Assembly: GCF_009870125.1 (NCBI RefSeq)
Contig: NC_046681.1
Location: forward strand, 13,715,001 to 13,779,000
Direction of reading: 5' to 3'
DNA: 64,000 nucleotides
Source: Drosophila pseudoobscura
Lineage: Eukaryota > Arthropoda > Insecta > Diptera > Drosophilidae
Shown here in pieces: positions 45,653-59,175 of this stretch. The position numbers and the translations under genes are program-made. Position 1 is the stretch's first letter. The number at the start of each line of letters is the position of its first letter. A model generated the notes under the pieces. The model saw nothing but the letters and a program-made list of their open reading frames with translations, ran no database searches and was not told the origin of the DNA.

Positions 45653-48600
45653 AACTAAGTCGTTCTTTTAGTTCGTTCCTGTTTGTTCATCTTAATAATT
45701 ATTTTTTGTTCCTTTTTTTTATTTTATCCTTCGCTTATGCATTATTGATCACAAAAACAGAAACTGCCACAAAAATCCTGAAATCATCCGGCTTGCTGTC
45801 TCTCTTAATTCTATGATAGTCTAACTGTCGCTTCGCGAAAATAATCCATTGACCGTTGCCCAAACATCTACTATCACACTATACATATACCCGAGCCCAG
45901 GCATAAGGATTCGGATAGTGGAACATGGAAGTCCCAAAGAAGGGTGACCCCCATGTTTTGCTTTTGAACAGCAATTTACCGGCTAATCAGAGAGCAGAGC
46001 TCCATTCTGTAAGCTTAAGTTCTGCAAACCATGACGATGTATCTGCCCCACTTGCCACACGATAAATCTGTGGGGAACATGCATAAATAGAGGTGGAGCT
46101 GCAACAGCAGCAGCGGGGCTAATCAAACCAATTAAAACCATAACTCAGCTGCAGGCCACCTACCTTACCTGTGCAGCACAATGTGGCAGGACACGGAAGG
46201 TTCACTCGCGCATGACGAAACCTTAAATACACTACCCACGTTCATCGAAAGCTGAAAGAGCCTTAGGGCGAACACATCTATATCCCTCAATATGGGATCA
46301 TTCTGTGATTTTGTGGTGTTTTTTATGAGGGTTTTAGCATTGGGTTTAATCTTTGCACTGTTTTTGCTCTTCAATTTCAATTCAAAAGGCCATCAATTAG
46401 GGGAGGTGTGAGGTGGGGGAGAGAGAGAGTGGGTTGGACAGTGCGACATCGGCAAATCCACAGGCATTTAACCACAAACACTCGGCACACGACCACATAC
46501 GAGTGTAGGAGAGTGTCTGCTTTGGTCTGGTCACGCCACAACCACCCCCTCATTGAGCCCTGGCCACAGAACCCCCAACAGCATAAACCCATTCACCCAG
46601 CCACCCCTGCCACCCACTCTGGCTAGAGTTATATTGATTCGCCATTATGTTTTCCACATTTTGGCATCCGAAACTGATTTTTAATGCCCCCAGAAATTCA
46701 TTTTGGTGGCCTGGCCCCAGAGCCAGCGCTGCGTATACGCAATTTGTGTGCCCTTTTCGCCACTGGGCACCGCGCGACTCCATTTGCACTGTTCTGTGCT
46801 GTTCTGTGCTGTTCCGTTCGGTTGGGGGTCAGGGTCGACGCTGGGAAGGGGTGCTAGATTAGGCCTTTGGGTTGAGGGAGGGGGGGTTCGAGGGCATTTA
46901 GAGTTCATGAGCTGCACAACATTTTGGTCACGCTGTGGGTTTATTCACAGCACTAGCTGCTGCTGCAAATATGTTTTTCCAAATCGCACTACAGATTAAA
47001 CAGCCATCCAGCGACCTGCTCTTCCCTTGGATTGCCCACTATTTTAACGCTGAAATTTGCACTCAATTTGTAGGAACATTACGCTGATGGCAGTTCTGGC
47101 TATTGAAGTCACTTTAGAATCGCTTTTCCTGAATGGAAAGTGGTTGAAAAGGCTGTTGTGGGGATACAGATTGTAGGGAAAACCTCAGTTTATATCGAAT
47201 TTTATTTTATCTGCCTTTTCATTAAATATCTCTCTTTATTTTAGGGAATTTTCCACGTGAAAAGCTATTCAGACTGCAGTTTATTCCCACAAAAGCTACT
47301 ATTCATCAAATACAGTTTGACAGCCACTGTATCTGGCACTCCCAGAGATAGGTTAAGCCTGGCAATGGACTGGCATTGGTTTTCACAACTCAAACACGTT
47401 CCCAAAAAGACAGACACAAAAACGGAGACAGAGAGAGCGGAGAGAGTTATTTATACGAGTGGGACTGTACTTTCCCTAAGCCATTGATACGTTAATGTAT
47501 GTATGTCCCGCACTGTACCACCCAGCACCCAGCTCTCTACGCGTATATATACGACTCGTATATTGTATCGTTTGTGTTGCGCTTAAGTTGGCTTTTTGAA
47601 GGATTTGTAACGGGCGGAGCGAGTGAGCCAGCGAGTGCCTTTGCCATGTTTATTTCCCCGCACATGAGGGGGTTTAACGGGGATTGGGGATTGCATTTAT
47701 GACAGCATTACGTATACGCACGAGTGGCACTGTGGCTTTGCTGCCAAAAATTATTATTTATTCATTTTGTTCGGGTAAATCAATGTTTTACCAATTAGCA
47801 GAAGGGCTACGTTACCCTTTTGGGGGCTATAATATATTTATTTCCAACGACAACGACAGAAACATAACACTTAATCCCGCTGTAGTGACCCTTGACCCTT
47901 GAACCTCTCCCTCTATCTCTCTCTCTGCGATTAGAAGTTATATTTTGCTCCGGCAAACCTGAGTACCCGTTAAGACCCCTATCAATATCACGACGACACA
48001 CACACGCCTTCGCCTTCGCCTTGGCCTCCGCCTCCGCCTGCGCTTCATTAGGAGAACAAACAGGACACCCATTGGCATTCCCATCTATTGACAATGTAAT
48101 TAATGGAAACCCCAAACGTTTTTGGGGAGGCCAAAAGTGCAAACACAGTGCCTGACAATTGTCTGCGAATATCAGTGCGTGTGTGCCTCTGCCTGCCTGC
48201 CGGCCTATGCAAATAGGCAAACGTGACACAACCACATCCGTTGCAGGCTCCTCTACGCTTCTCGATTCTCTCCTCTGTGTTTATTGGAAAACCCGAAAAC
48301 CAAATTCAAACAAGAGCCAAGCAAATATTTATATTTGACATTTTAGACAAATGCGCGACACAGCTGGGCGCTCGGCCCCCGAAAACCCCTGCATGGAGTC
48401 ACCGCATGGAACCTCCCCCAGGGGAGGCGTCACCAGTTCACCAGGATCAATCAAATCAGGCAATGAGCCATATGGAGCACACACTGGAGCCACGGAGGCA
48501 GGCGCATCCACATCCACATCCACTTCCACTTCTGTGTATTGGATTTCAGCAAAACTGTCACCAGAGGAAATCCAAATGAAAAATCATCGTTCATTATTTC

Positions 48601-49712
48601 AGTCCCAAGTGTTGACAATGGTCCTGAAGCGGCACCCAATGATGGGGGCCCCCCTGGCTAATGAGAATGCAAACATAATTAATTATAGTCCGTGAAAGTG
48701 CATCCATTGATGACCTGGAAACCTGAACGAGCTGCAAATCGATGCTAGAGCCATGGCTTTAGTTAAGTTTAAAATCCAGACCAAAGCCCCAGCCACAACA
48801 TCAACAAGAAGGCCAACAGAGACCCAACCGCAACAAATCGACATAAACTTTTCAGTCAAAAGAAAGCTCAAACTTCTGTGTGTTTTACCAACGAAATCAG
48901 AAAGACAAAAGTTTTTTTTTTTCCTTTTTTCGAAAAACCGCGCTCGAAAACTTGTTCAACTTTTCCACCCACAGAAGCAGCAGAAAAAACAGAAACAGCA
49001 GGAGCCACATTAACGACGGAAACCAAGTGAAATGACAACAGCAATCGGCGCTCATAAAGTTGAGAAAGTTATGTTGTTATATTATACTGATATCGGTTGT
49101 TGGTTAAGAGGCTTCTGCTCGACCTTCCAGCATCTCCTCTTCATTCATAGGAACAAGTTTTATGTTTCGTTTGGAGAATTGATGTCGAAGCGGCGGCTCC
49201 CTCCCGACTCCCAGTGACTGCGGTTTTTAAAGTCAAAGCTCAGCCGGAGAGAAAATTCCCTTCAAGTTGTCACAATGGAAATGGGATAAGGAAACGGCAG
49301 AAGCGTAGGATGGGCGAAAAGCAGCCGGGTAAGTGGGTTTCGCAGGTGTGTTCCATTGTGATATAATATCATTACCGATTCTTGGAAATTATTTGCAAAG
49401 GAAAGGCGGCTTGGCACAGCACGGAGCGAAAGGAAATGGAAAACGAATGAAATATTCAATTTATCATATTAGAAAGGCAATCTTTTAGCTGGAAAACTTA
49501 TAAGGGGTTTTAAATAAACTCACTCGGAAATTGTTGGTGTTATTTATAGATATGCAACACAGAGATTAAACAGATTATGTAACCGAAGAATTTATTTATA
49601 ATTTTTATTTTTAGAAGTATGTTTCTGTCACTCAATTAATTTTTTGCTTGCGTGTAAGAACGAAACATTTTCTTTATATTTTCTTTGTCATTTTTTAGCG
49701 TAACTCTCACTT

Positions 49713-49812
49713 TTGTGCACTAACCAATACTGTTGTGCACTAACCAACAATGTTGTGCACTAACCAACACTGTTGGGCACTAACCAACACCGTTGTGCAC
49801 TTACCAACACTG
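49713..49812 (+). repeat. 20-bp minisatellite, five units
   Basis: Five consecutive units of TTGTGCACTAACCAACACTG differ by only one or two bases (e.g. ACAATG, GGGCAC and CTTACC variants). The array is exactly 20 bp in period, in noncoding DNA. Confidence 0.85.
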
Positions 49813-52800
49813 ATACCCAAAGTTTAAAAGTATTACTACCCATGATTCCACAGAACAAAGAGTACGTATATGTCATTAGTAATCATCCACAAAAGACCCA
49901 AACACCGGCCCTGTTCACTTTTCCACCTGCTTTCCATTAGCTCTCGTACATTTCCCAGCGGAAGGGAAGACCATAAATATTTCACATATCGTTTCTGTTG
50001 CTGTTGCCGTTGCCACCAATTAGATTGCTTCACAGGAAATATTGGGGCAAGTGGAGCGTAAGTAAAAATGGAAAATGAAAGCCCTACCCCACTCAGATCC
50101 GCAAAAAAATCATTTTCAATTTCATTTATGAAAGCAAATAAATTTTTCAATTGGTTTTATTTCCTTTACTGTTTGCCTTAACCCTCTCCCGTGCTCTTGC
50201 TCTCTGACGCACACTCTTTTCTCTCATTCTCATTGACATGCCCATGCCCTTTTTCTGTGGCTCTTATTCTCCGCTTCTCCATCTGTTCTCCCTTTTTCAA
50301 TTTGGGGCTATGAAACAAATAGAAATTCCAGCAGACAAAATCAACTTCTTATAAAGGTCCTTTCCTCCTTTCGTTTGAGGGAATCCTTTTTTGTGTGCCG
50401 CTCTCTCTACCCCCCGAGCCTGTGGGCAAACGGTTGATAAGAGCCTCCTCAAGGCCCGGCACACGTACAGGCAGTAAAACGGGGCGTGGTTGTACCTGTG
50501 CACCCACCCCACGTGGGACATTTAATAAGCAGTCTAGTCCTGGTCCTAGTCCTGGTCCTGGCCCCGAAACTTGGCCAATAAACTTCCCCTTGGAGGTGCA
50601 CTCGTGGTGGTCTGTGCATATTTCATAGCTCAACGGTTAGCCAGAGTCCGCGCCAAAGTTCTAGGGATCCTGGGCTTTAGAGACACGCACTTTTTGGCCA
50701 AGAGAGCAACAAGCTGACAGCGACAGCGACAGCTTTCCACGGCCTGTGTGCTGAATTTGAAATTAGTTTCCCATTCGAATGGGGCAGAACTCCTAACAGC
50801 TTTCTCTGCTTTTGATGTGCGAAGGCTTCCAATAAAAAATATTTTATTTTGCATCAGCTTTTCCTGGAAGGGAAAAACAAAAGAAGAGGCTAAATCGAAG
50901 CCGGACTCGGACTCGGGCTCGGGGCGCTTTTCAGGTTGAACCAATAGATTGGCTGTCCATTTGGTGCTCTTTTGTTCATAATTAGATTTCCGCTTCTTTC
51001 TCTCTCTTCGATTTTAAATCATTTTCTCTCAGTGCCTGGCGGCATTTCCCATTTAATTGGCTGTCTAATTTTTGTTGCACAAAAGTTTTGCTCGATTGGA
51101 ATTTCTGGTAATATTTGAAATTCAAATTTAAATGGGCCCGCAAGGCAGGTACAATAAACAAAGACTTTTGGCTTTTCCGGATAGGAAAACTCTCCTTCTG
51201 TCTCCCTCTCTATTGCAGATCTTAAAGAAACAAATTCATGTCTGCATTTTCCTATTTGGTTTCTTATTCTATTCTGTTGCTAAATCCCTAGCATTAAGGC
51301 GATCATTAAAAGCAAATGAAATTCATGAGACGGTCTCAACTTTCAAATTAATGCCCAAGATTAATTTTATTCTAGGGACTGTGCCGCTGCCTGTTGCCCC
51401 AAAAAAACTTTTCCCGCCGAGAAGAAGAAAAAGCGACCAAGAAAGGACCGCCAAACATTTTCTAATTGCCCTCCAAGGAGTCCCAGCGTCCCTTCCCAAA
51501 GGATCTGGGAATCTGAATAAAAAATGATTTGCAACAAATTAAAAATTGCTCAAGTGCGAGCCGTTCGATTGGAACCAGTCGGAAAAAGCAGTCGGAAAAT
51601 CTCGTAACCTATAATTAGGTACATTTCTCAATGCCAGGGAACAGGAAAGTCCAAGAGAAAGCATCACACTCACTGTCGGTTCCACTTCGAGTTGTGTCCA
51701 CTGTACGCGGGAAAACTTTACAATCTTTGGCCCTAGGAAGCAGCCTAGGACTTTCCTTAATTGTTCCTCAGAGCTGTCAGGCCTCCTGCCTTCTGTCTGC
51801 TGCCCCATCTCTCAAGTGGCGCCTCCTGTTGCTGTCAATAATTAGAGCTGGGAATTTCCTGCGTTTCCCAGGGTTTTCCCCCAAATGCGAGCAGTAGATG
51901 CGCTGTGGATGCGGGTCTCTGGGCGACGCGAGGCATGCGGCACGCGGCACGCGGATTACTTGGGAACGTGGCTGCTAAGCGCCTCTAAGGCCACTCCACA
52001 GTGTAGCAGAAGGAAGCAGGCCGGAGGATGCTCACTTCCGGGTGGCTGGTCCTTTGTCTAGGCGGCCCAGCCAGGACCCGTTAGCAGTTGCCACTGACCA
52101 TTTCTTCTCATTATTTGTTGGCATTAGTGTTGACTTATGTTGCTGCTTATTGACTTTGTACACGCGTACACTCCGTGCCGGCCGTTGGCTCCTCCGTTCC
52201 TCCTTTGGCCAGAGCCTTGATTTCCTATTTTGCTTGTGCCTTGAATTCCAGAGAGAGAAAGACAGAGTTGTGAATTTTCATTTATATTTTTCCGTAATAT
52301 TCCACTGCTCTGCTGGTTTTCATAGCATTTCCTGAACCAACCATAAATTTAATTAGCCAAAAATCCATTTGAAATTAGTTTCCATTGGCATGAATGGCAG
52401 CTGGAAAAACTAATGCGGAAGGGTGAAGTGAATATTCCTTTTAATTACATCGTTCCCAATCTATTATCATATTAATTGCATTTTCATCAGTCATAAATAT
52501 TAATTTCCCATAATGTATAATTCATTGAAGGCACATATACCCCCGCATATCCTGCTTCACCCTCGTCTGGCATAAATTAAAGCAAAACAATCGACAGCCG
52601 CGAGAAATTGTGAAACGAAAGCGAATTTACATGATTTACATTGTCCTGGAAAATGGCACCCCGCAGCGCTTTTCCGGCTAGAAGATGGGAAATTACTCAT
52701 TATCATCGAATGCAATTATTTGCATACAACGTTTAAGCACACATACGATAGGAAGGAAGTATCTTGAAAATACAAAACTATTCGAACTCTAAGCACTGTC

Positions 52801-53304
52801 ACATTCGTGGACCTAATCATACTTATACTCGTATCTTCATCAACGAACAATAATATTAATATATATCTTAAGCATTATGCAGATGATTCCCAACAATTAT
52901 TGCTGTCAAAACCACCGCCACAAAATCATTTACAATGTGCGAATAAAGAGCCATTCTAAGAAATTTATTTATGCCCCAACACTCCAGATACAGATACAAA
53001 TACAGACCAACAGCGAGTCAAACAATTGTGGGCTGTGGCAGAAAAATCTTGGAAATTGCCACACATAATTATGTAAATGAGTTTTCCCAGTGAGCTGGGC
53101 GGGGGTTTTGGTGGGCTGAGGCTGAGGCTGGCGATGAGGGGTGGGGCTGTAAAGACACATTTTAATTACCAAGAAAATGTAAATTAACCAACAAGAGACA
53201 GCAAACAGACAACCAGGCAAGCAGGCAGCAGTAACATGCCATCGCTAACAGCAAAAGGCCATAAAAACCCAAAACCCATACGCAGGACTCCACTGTACTC
53301 GTAC

Positions 53305-53335
53305 GTGTTTGTGTGTGTGTGTGTGCGTGTGTGTG
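53305..53335 (+). repeat. (GT)n microsatellite
   Basis: A run of GTGTTTGTGTGTGTGTGTGT-type dinucleotides, with a matching (GT)n near 53876. Confidence 0.8.
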
Positions 53336-55059
53336 ACATCTTTATGAGAGTGCGTATATGTGTGTATGTTGTGTGAAAGTTTGTCGCTTTTAGCAAATGG
53401 CTGCGCATCTGTGATAACTTTGCCCCAACCACAGTCCGCACCCAAAACAAAAAAACACCAGAAAAAATACTATTTTTTGAGTTGAAGCTTAAGATACTCT
53501 TCTGGAGAATGATCGTTGTTTCTATGGTGAGTATGCCCATGATATATTTAGGGAATAAATGTAGCTATACAGGGAACCTGTTTCTTCCTACAAAAAGTAT
53601 CATCTGTGCAAAGTTGAAGCCTTAAACTGAGAGACTACTTTCAGTACTTATGCGAATCAGAAATATATAAAGCTTTATCCTTTATCCGTATAACCCGCTG
53701 AAAGTGTATAAACATTTTATGATAATATAAATGAAATTTAAAGCGTATTTGGGGATGTATGGTCACGGCCCGTGCTAAGCAGCTTTAATGCAGCTGCTCC
53801 CCGTCGTTCTTCCCCTGCCCCAATAATGGAATACCCCATACATATATGTATGTACATACGTATGTATATTATGATGTGTGTGTGTGTGTGGGTGACACAA
53901 GCTGACATGCAGCAGCCGCCTTTACACGCCTCATTTGAACTTTGACAGTTGTTGGAAAAATGCCTAATTGTTTTTGGATTTTTTATCACTAATTTTTTCT
54001 ACTTTTTTCGCCTGCTGTGTGTGGCTTAATTGAATGATTTAAGATGTGTTTTATTTACATTTGTTGTCGGTAAATATCCATATTTTAATTCAATATTTAT
54101 TAACCAGAAAAAAAAAACAAAATTCAGCCAGCAAGCTCCTTCATCAGCTTCATCCGAATAGTTTCCGCTTCGCCCCTTGAAATAATTTAAACAGTAAAAC
54201 TTTCAAAACCATCCACTATTTAAGCTCTTACCCGCAACAAAAAAAAACCCCCCGCAACCGCTAAATAATTAAATTAAATTAGCAGCGGCAGCAATAGAGC
54301 TCAATTTAAACAATTAAATAATTTAAGCTAAAACCGTTTAAGTCATTAAATCAATTCCCAGTAACAGGGGGAACGCGGAAAAAGCGTAAAAAAGGAAAGA
54401 GGGAAAAAGAGAGGAAAACTAGTGCCAGCGAAGCACTTTTATCAGCATGAAAATTGTAAAAATATGCAAAATAGTCGAAGTAGCGTGGTGTCGAAAAAAA
54501 ACTGCAGCATACTTTGGGGAGTGCGAGGGCCAAAAGAAAGGGCAGTGACAGAGGAGCGAAAGTAGGGGGAAAACTAGAAGCGGAAAAGCCCTAACTTTGC
54601 TGGCAATTTGTTTGGCATTACATATCCAAGTGCCCGGGAAATGTTGGGTAGTCTCGTGGCACCCTTTTGGCGTCTGATTAATGTGTGGAAATGTTGCCAT
54701 ATCTTGAACTGAACTGGAACTGGAAGTTAATTGATCCTTTTGGTCCACTTTCCACTCTCAGAGTGCCAGCTAATCTGCCTGTTGAAAAGGTCAAGCTGTA
54801 TGGGCAAATCGAACCCCTAACGAGAGGACGGACGACGAGCATCATCAGCTGCCTGGGGCAAACTGCTTTTTGTCCTATGTCAAAGGGTCCTCCCTTCCGA
54901 CTCTGGCTCTGGGGCAGCTGCACGAACATCCCCTTTGCGTGTGGGTTTCGACATAACAATAACCATTTTGGGGCACACACACAGAGACGGAGCTCTCTTG
55001 TGCTCCCTGCCAACGCATAGATAATGTATACGCAACGTGGTACGGAATAGCTGGATCAA

Positions 55060-55086
<27 letters not shown>
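55060..55086 (+). repeat. (CAG)9 tract
   Basis: Nine CAG units followed by TAGTAGTCATCGTCATCG-type repeats. An open frame over it on either strand is low complexity and is not taken as a gene. Confidence 0.85.
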
Positions 55087-55093
<7 letters not shown>

Positions 55094-58000
55094 CATCGTC
55101 ATCGTCATCTTCATCCACAGCATGTCAATCAACAACTGTGTGCAACCACTGGCCAGGGAACCAGTCAGGGTTCGTTCCTGCCACATGCAACGTGAACTCT
55201 GGGGTAGCGAGGAAATTGTGTTTGTAGCCCAGGGAAACGGAATGAATGAGCACCAGTCGGAGTGCTCGGGATGCTTTGCATGTGCCACCTTTAAGGCGTA
55301 GTTCAATAAAGATTACTTGCACAGGATACATGGATTGTGGCAGGTGCTGGCCATGGAGCGAACGAAACAGACACCTGGATCTTTGAGAGTATCTAAGGCT
55401 TCGTTTCTGTCTGGTTGTTTGCGTCGTCGTGTGTCACGCATCCCCTGGCAATTGGCAGGCACACAAAAATCAATTGATAACAGGTGGCGGCGTTGGCACA
55501 GGAAACGACCCGTCGCCATCCTCCTGCCCTCCGCTGTGCTCCAGGAGCGAGTCAACGGCCTGGGCCGCCCTTCGAGCGGCGCATAAAAATCGTTATGAAA
55601 ACACATAAAAATTTAAAAATTCTCGAGGCCTCGCCTCGCCATATCGTATTGTATTGTATATGTTTTGTATATTCTGGAGCGGAGCACATGCAGATGCTCG
55701 TGGATGTGGATGCCCGGGGGCAGCGTCACTTGTGTGTTGATATTAAGCTAAAAGGGCCATTAGCTATAAAAATACTTAAGAGGGAAATATGCGCAATGCC
55801 GCGGGGGCATTCGAGTGCCAGAAAGAGAAAAAGTCGCAGAAAGCAGAAACAGGAACAGGAACAAGGAGCTAGGAAGGACGAAGGCAAAACGACTCGGCAA
55901 ACTGTCACCAAAGTTGTCAACAGCAGCAGCAGGAAGATTGGACTGAGAGTGTCTGCAACATCCACTGGGACACGGGACACAGACACACACAGACACACAC
56001 AGAGACACAGAATGGGGCAGATACAGGTACAAGTAAAACGTGCATACATTTCCCATTGTCTCTGTCCGTCTGCCCCATTAACATCTTGTCTGTCGGTGCG
56101 TATTCGTAATTTCTGCGGCCAGTCGCTGATGTTACACGAGGGCCAAAGTGCACCTTGGGCTGACAGTCACTCAATTTGCATACAAATGGAAAGAGTTCTC
56201 CATCCCCGTGTCCAATGAGCGGAGCTCTTAAGCGCTGGACAGCGATCCAATTTGGAGGAATTATCAATTGAAGGAATCCTTCCTCTAAGGCGACATCCAA
56301 GACATTTGCTGGGACGCAGGAAAGCGCCAAAGGAATCAGAAATAAAACCACACCAAATGGCCAGCAATGCATGAGTGGGTTTTTTCCATGAAACTTATTT
56401 AAATATTAAATACATTTATGCAAATCTTGGGAGAGAAGAGTCCCAGCAGTCGCTCAATTGCCTTCATTTAACGACAGTCGGGATAGCCGCCAATTTCACT
56501 GGAAAAATGGCTTCTCCTATGGCTCTACCATTTCCCTCGAGCATTTTCCAATTAAACTTTTCGCATTGCATTTAATAACTCCACAAATAGTTTTAAAGCC
56601 GCCTGAGATGTAATTTCCATTTGCCATTTTCAACCGTTTTGCTGTTGATGTAGGTCCTTTCTTCCTTGCATCTGTGGGTATTCTCTCTCATCCACTTGTT
56701 TGCCTTGCCCCAGTCCTTTTGTGTCTGACAGGAGTGCGGAAGCTTTTGGCTTAATGCAGCATCTGAAATTCATAGAGAAATCTCCATGGTGAGCATGCGC
56801 CTTGACGGTTGATGGCGGAAAGTCCTGCCTGGAGAGAGAGAGAGCAGTTCTAGGGAGTTGGACCGGCTCCAGTTTATACGATTATATGTATTTTTTAGAG
56901 AACACTCGACAAAAAGTTGCCTCTGAAATTGGTTGTTTGAGGTTGTAATCTTGTGGGATTATTGAAATTGGTTTGGATTTAAAATAAACATAGGTATTTG
57001 TGCCTTTAACATTATATTAGGGTTTTATTTGGTGGTGTATGGTATGGCACTATCAATGAAATGTTCTCTAATTGTACACACATTTCTTAAAGAGTTTCTT
57101 GGTTTCACAGTTAAATAATTTCCTTAAGTCTTTCTCTGCGTCAGCATATGAAAATCCCACTTGAACTCAAGACTCATTTCCAGCAATGAAACTCCATAGA
57201 CATCTATGATGAATACATCTGTAATCCCTCTTAGATCTCCTATTCTTCTCCCCTAAAATCCATTATAATACGATTTCCAACACACAATCACCTGCAAAAC
57301 ACTCTTATTCCACTCAATGGCTTTAGCAGAGTGTGAAGTCTTGTGGTAAAAGCCGCCGCAAGACTGGATAATCAATTTAATGACAATTCCGGCATATTAA
57401 ATGCTCGCCCAAGGAGCAGAATCACCCACAGATGCACTCGCTCTCTATCCCATAAGAGTGGACGGCAACACGTTGTGATGTCAGCAATTAACAGAGACTA
57501 ATCAGAGGCAAAACACATTTACCTGTTTCACCTGTGTGTGGCACAAATGATGCACTAATTGCCATTACCTGGCATCCACCGGAGAGAAGAAAGGACTACC
57601 AGCAGCAGAGAAGTAGTCTCTGTCCAGAGTTCAGTCATTAAAAGAGCAAACAAAGTTAATACCCGGCTAATGCCAGCAGAAAGAGTAGAAGGATTTCCAG
57701 GAAGAGGAGCATGAAGCCGGCAAAGTCGAACAAATAACCAACAAGCGGCGCCATAATGATAACATGGAGTGGCAGGGGGGGGGGTCATGCCACACACAGG
57801 CTCGCCATATATCTATAGATATAGATATGTCGGATATAGCAGTATATATGGCCCGACATGACTTGTGTGCAACTTATAAAACCATTAAAAATGACAGAAA
57901 TTGCATTTGTGGTGGCATTTTTACGGATAGAAAAGCAGATTTACACAGGAGAAGCGACACACAGAGTGCACACTGTGCACAGGGTGCACGTGGGGCTATG

Positions 58001-59138
58001 CCCCCCACTATCCCAATTGGCCCTTGTCCTGTCGTGTCCTGTTCCTGGAACTAGGGCCTGGCTCTGGTCCTGCCTCAAGGTGCTCTCAGGCATGTGACTC
58101 TGGCTGCGTGTCTCCTTCCCTCGTGTGTGTCGTGTTTGTGTCGTGTGTCTCCTTGTTATCCTGGGCATTAAATTGTTTGTACATGCAGCAGACAACAGAG
58201 AAACACAGGAACAAAGGAGCTCAGGAGTGCTGGCATGGAGGAGTGGAGAAGTGGAGGAGTGGAGGAGACGGGGCTGTAAGTCAGCCTATCTGCCGGATAA
58301 CAATAGCAAGAGCTTCTACAAGAGCAAGGCGGATATGGGTGACTTTCCGTAAGTCTAGTAGATAAAGCACCTTTGAGGAATGGCACAACTTTAAAGCTGA
58401 TTTTAATAGAGGTTGAAGGAAGTCATCCGCTGCTTATGGCTGAATAAATATTTCCATATGTGCGTGGTAGAATATTATTTATATCTTTTGCACAGTTTAA
58501 TCATTAATTTGCACAGCTTCAAAGGCAGTGAAAACTTGTTCAATTAGACACACTGCCACTGCCACTGCCACTTCCCGCACAAGCCGGCAATTAGTCGAGG
58601 ATTTTGGCTTAGCCAACACTTGAGCCTTGTCTGCCACAGGAGTCTGTATTGGCATGACAAATTATCAGCACTCCTTTGATGAAGCCACATCTCTGGCAGG
58701 AGTGAGAACATTCCTTGAGAGCCGCCAGTCTGACTCCCACTCTAACAGCCACGTCCGTTCCATCCATTGCCCTCACACAGGCAGGTGCCATAGAGGAAGG
58801 TGTTCTTTTCTGCTTTTAGTTGAGTTCCAGTGGAGCGTGAAATATTTTATTGCCGATATAAATCTTGTTTATGTTTGAGAAAAACGAACGAAACGAAACG
58901 AAGCGATGGTTCGAGGACCAACTTATAGCCAAAGGGGCTAGGAAACTCTCTTTGTTCTCTCGCGCTGGCCCTGGCTGATGTTTTTATCGGCAAAACCAAA
59001 ACCGAAACCAAAAAATTCGATTTAACTTAATCGAATCTGAGGCCCCACAGAGTGTGATTCAATTTCTAGAGCCCTGGTAGACACACTTTTACCCAATATG
59101 TCGCCATTGTAGCCAGACAAGTAGGTCGTTCCAGCCAG

Positions 59139-59175
59139 CGAGAGAGAGGGAGAGGGAGAGAGAGGGAGAGAGAGG
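59139..59175 (+). repeat. (GA)n microsatellite
   Basis: GAGAGAGGGAGAGGGAGAGA-type tract; a (TC)n tract on the same strand follows at about 59534-59562 and a (CT)n near 61914. Confidence 0.8.

Noticed and set aside
55484-56218. 244-codon open frame
   Set aside because: It begins at GTG, passes through low-complexity Lys/Gln/Glu and CACACA-coded His/Thr runs, and lacks any splice or domain support.
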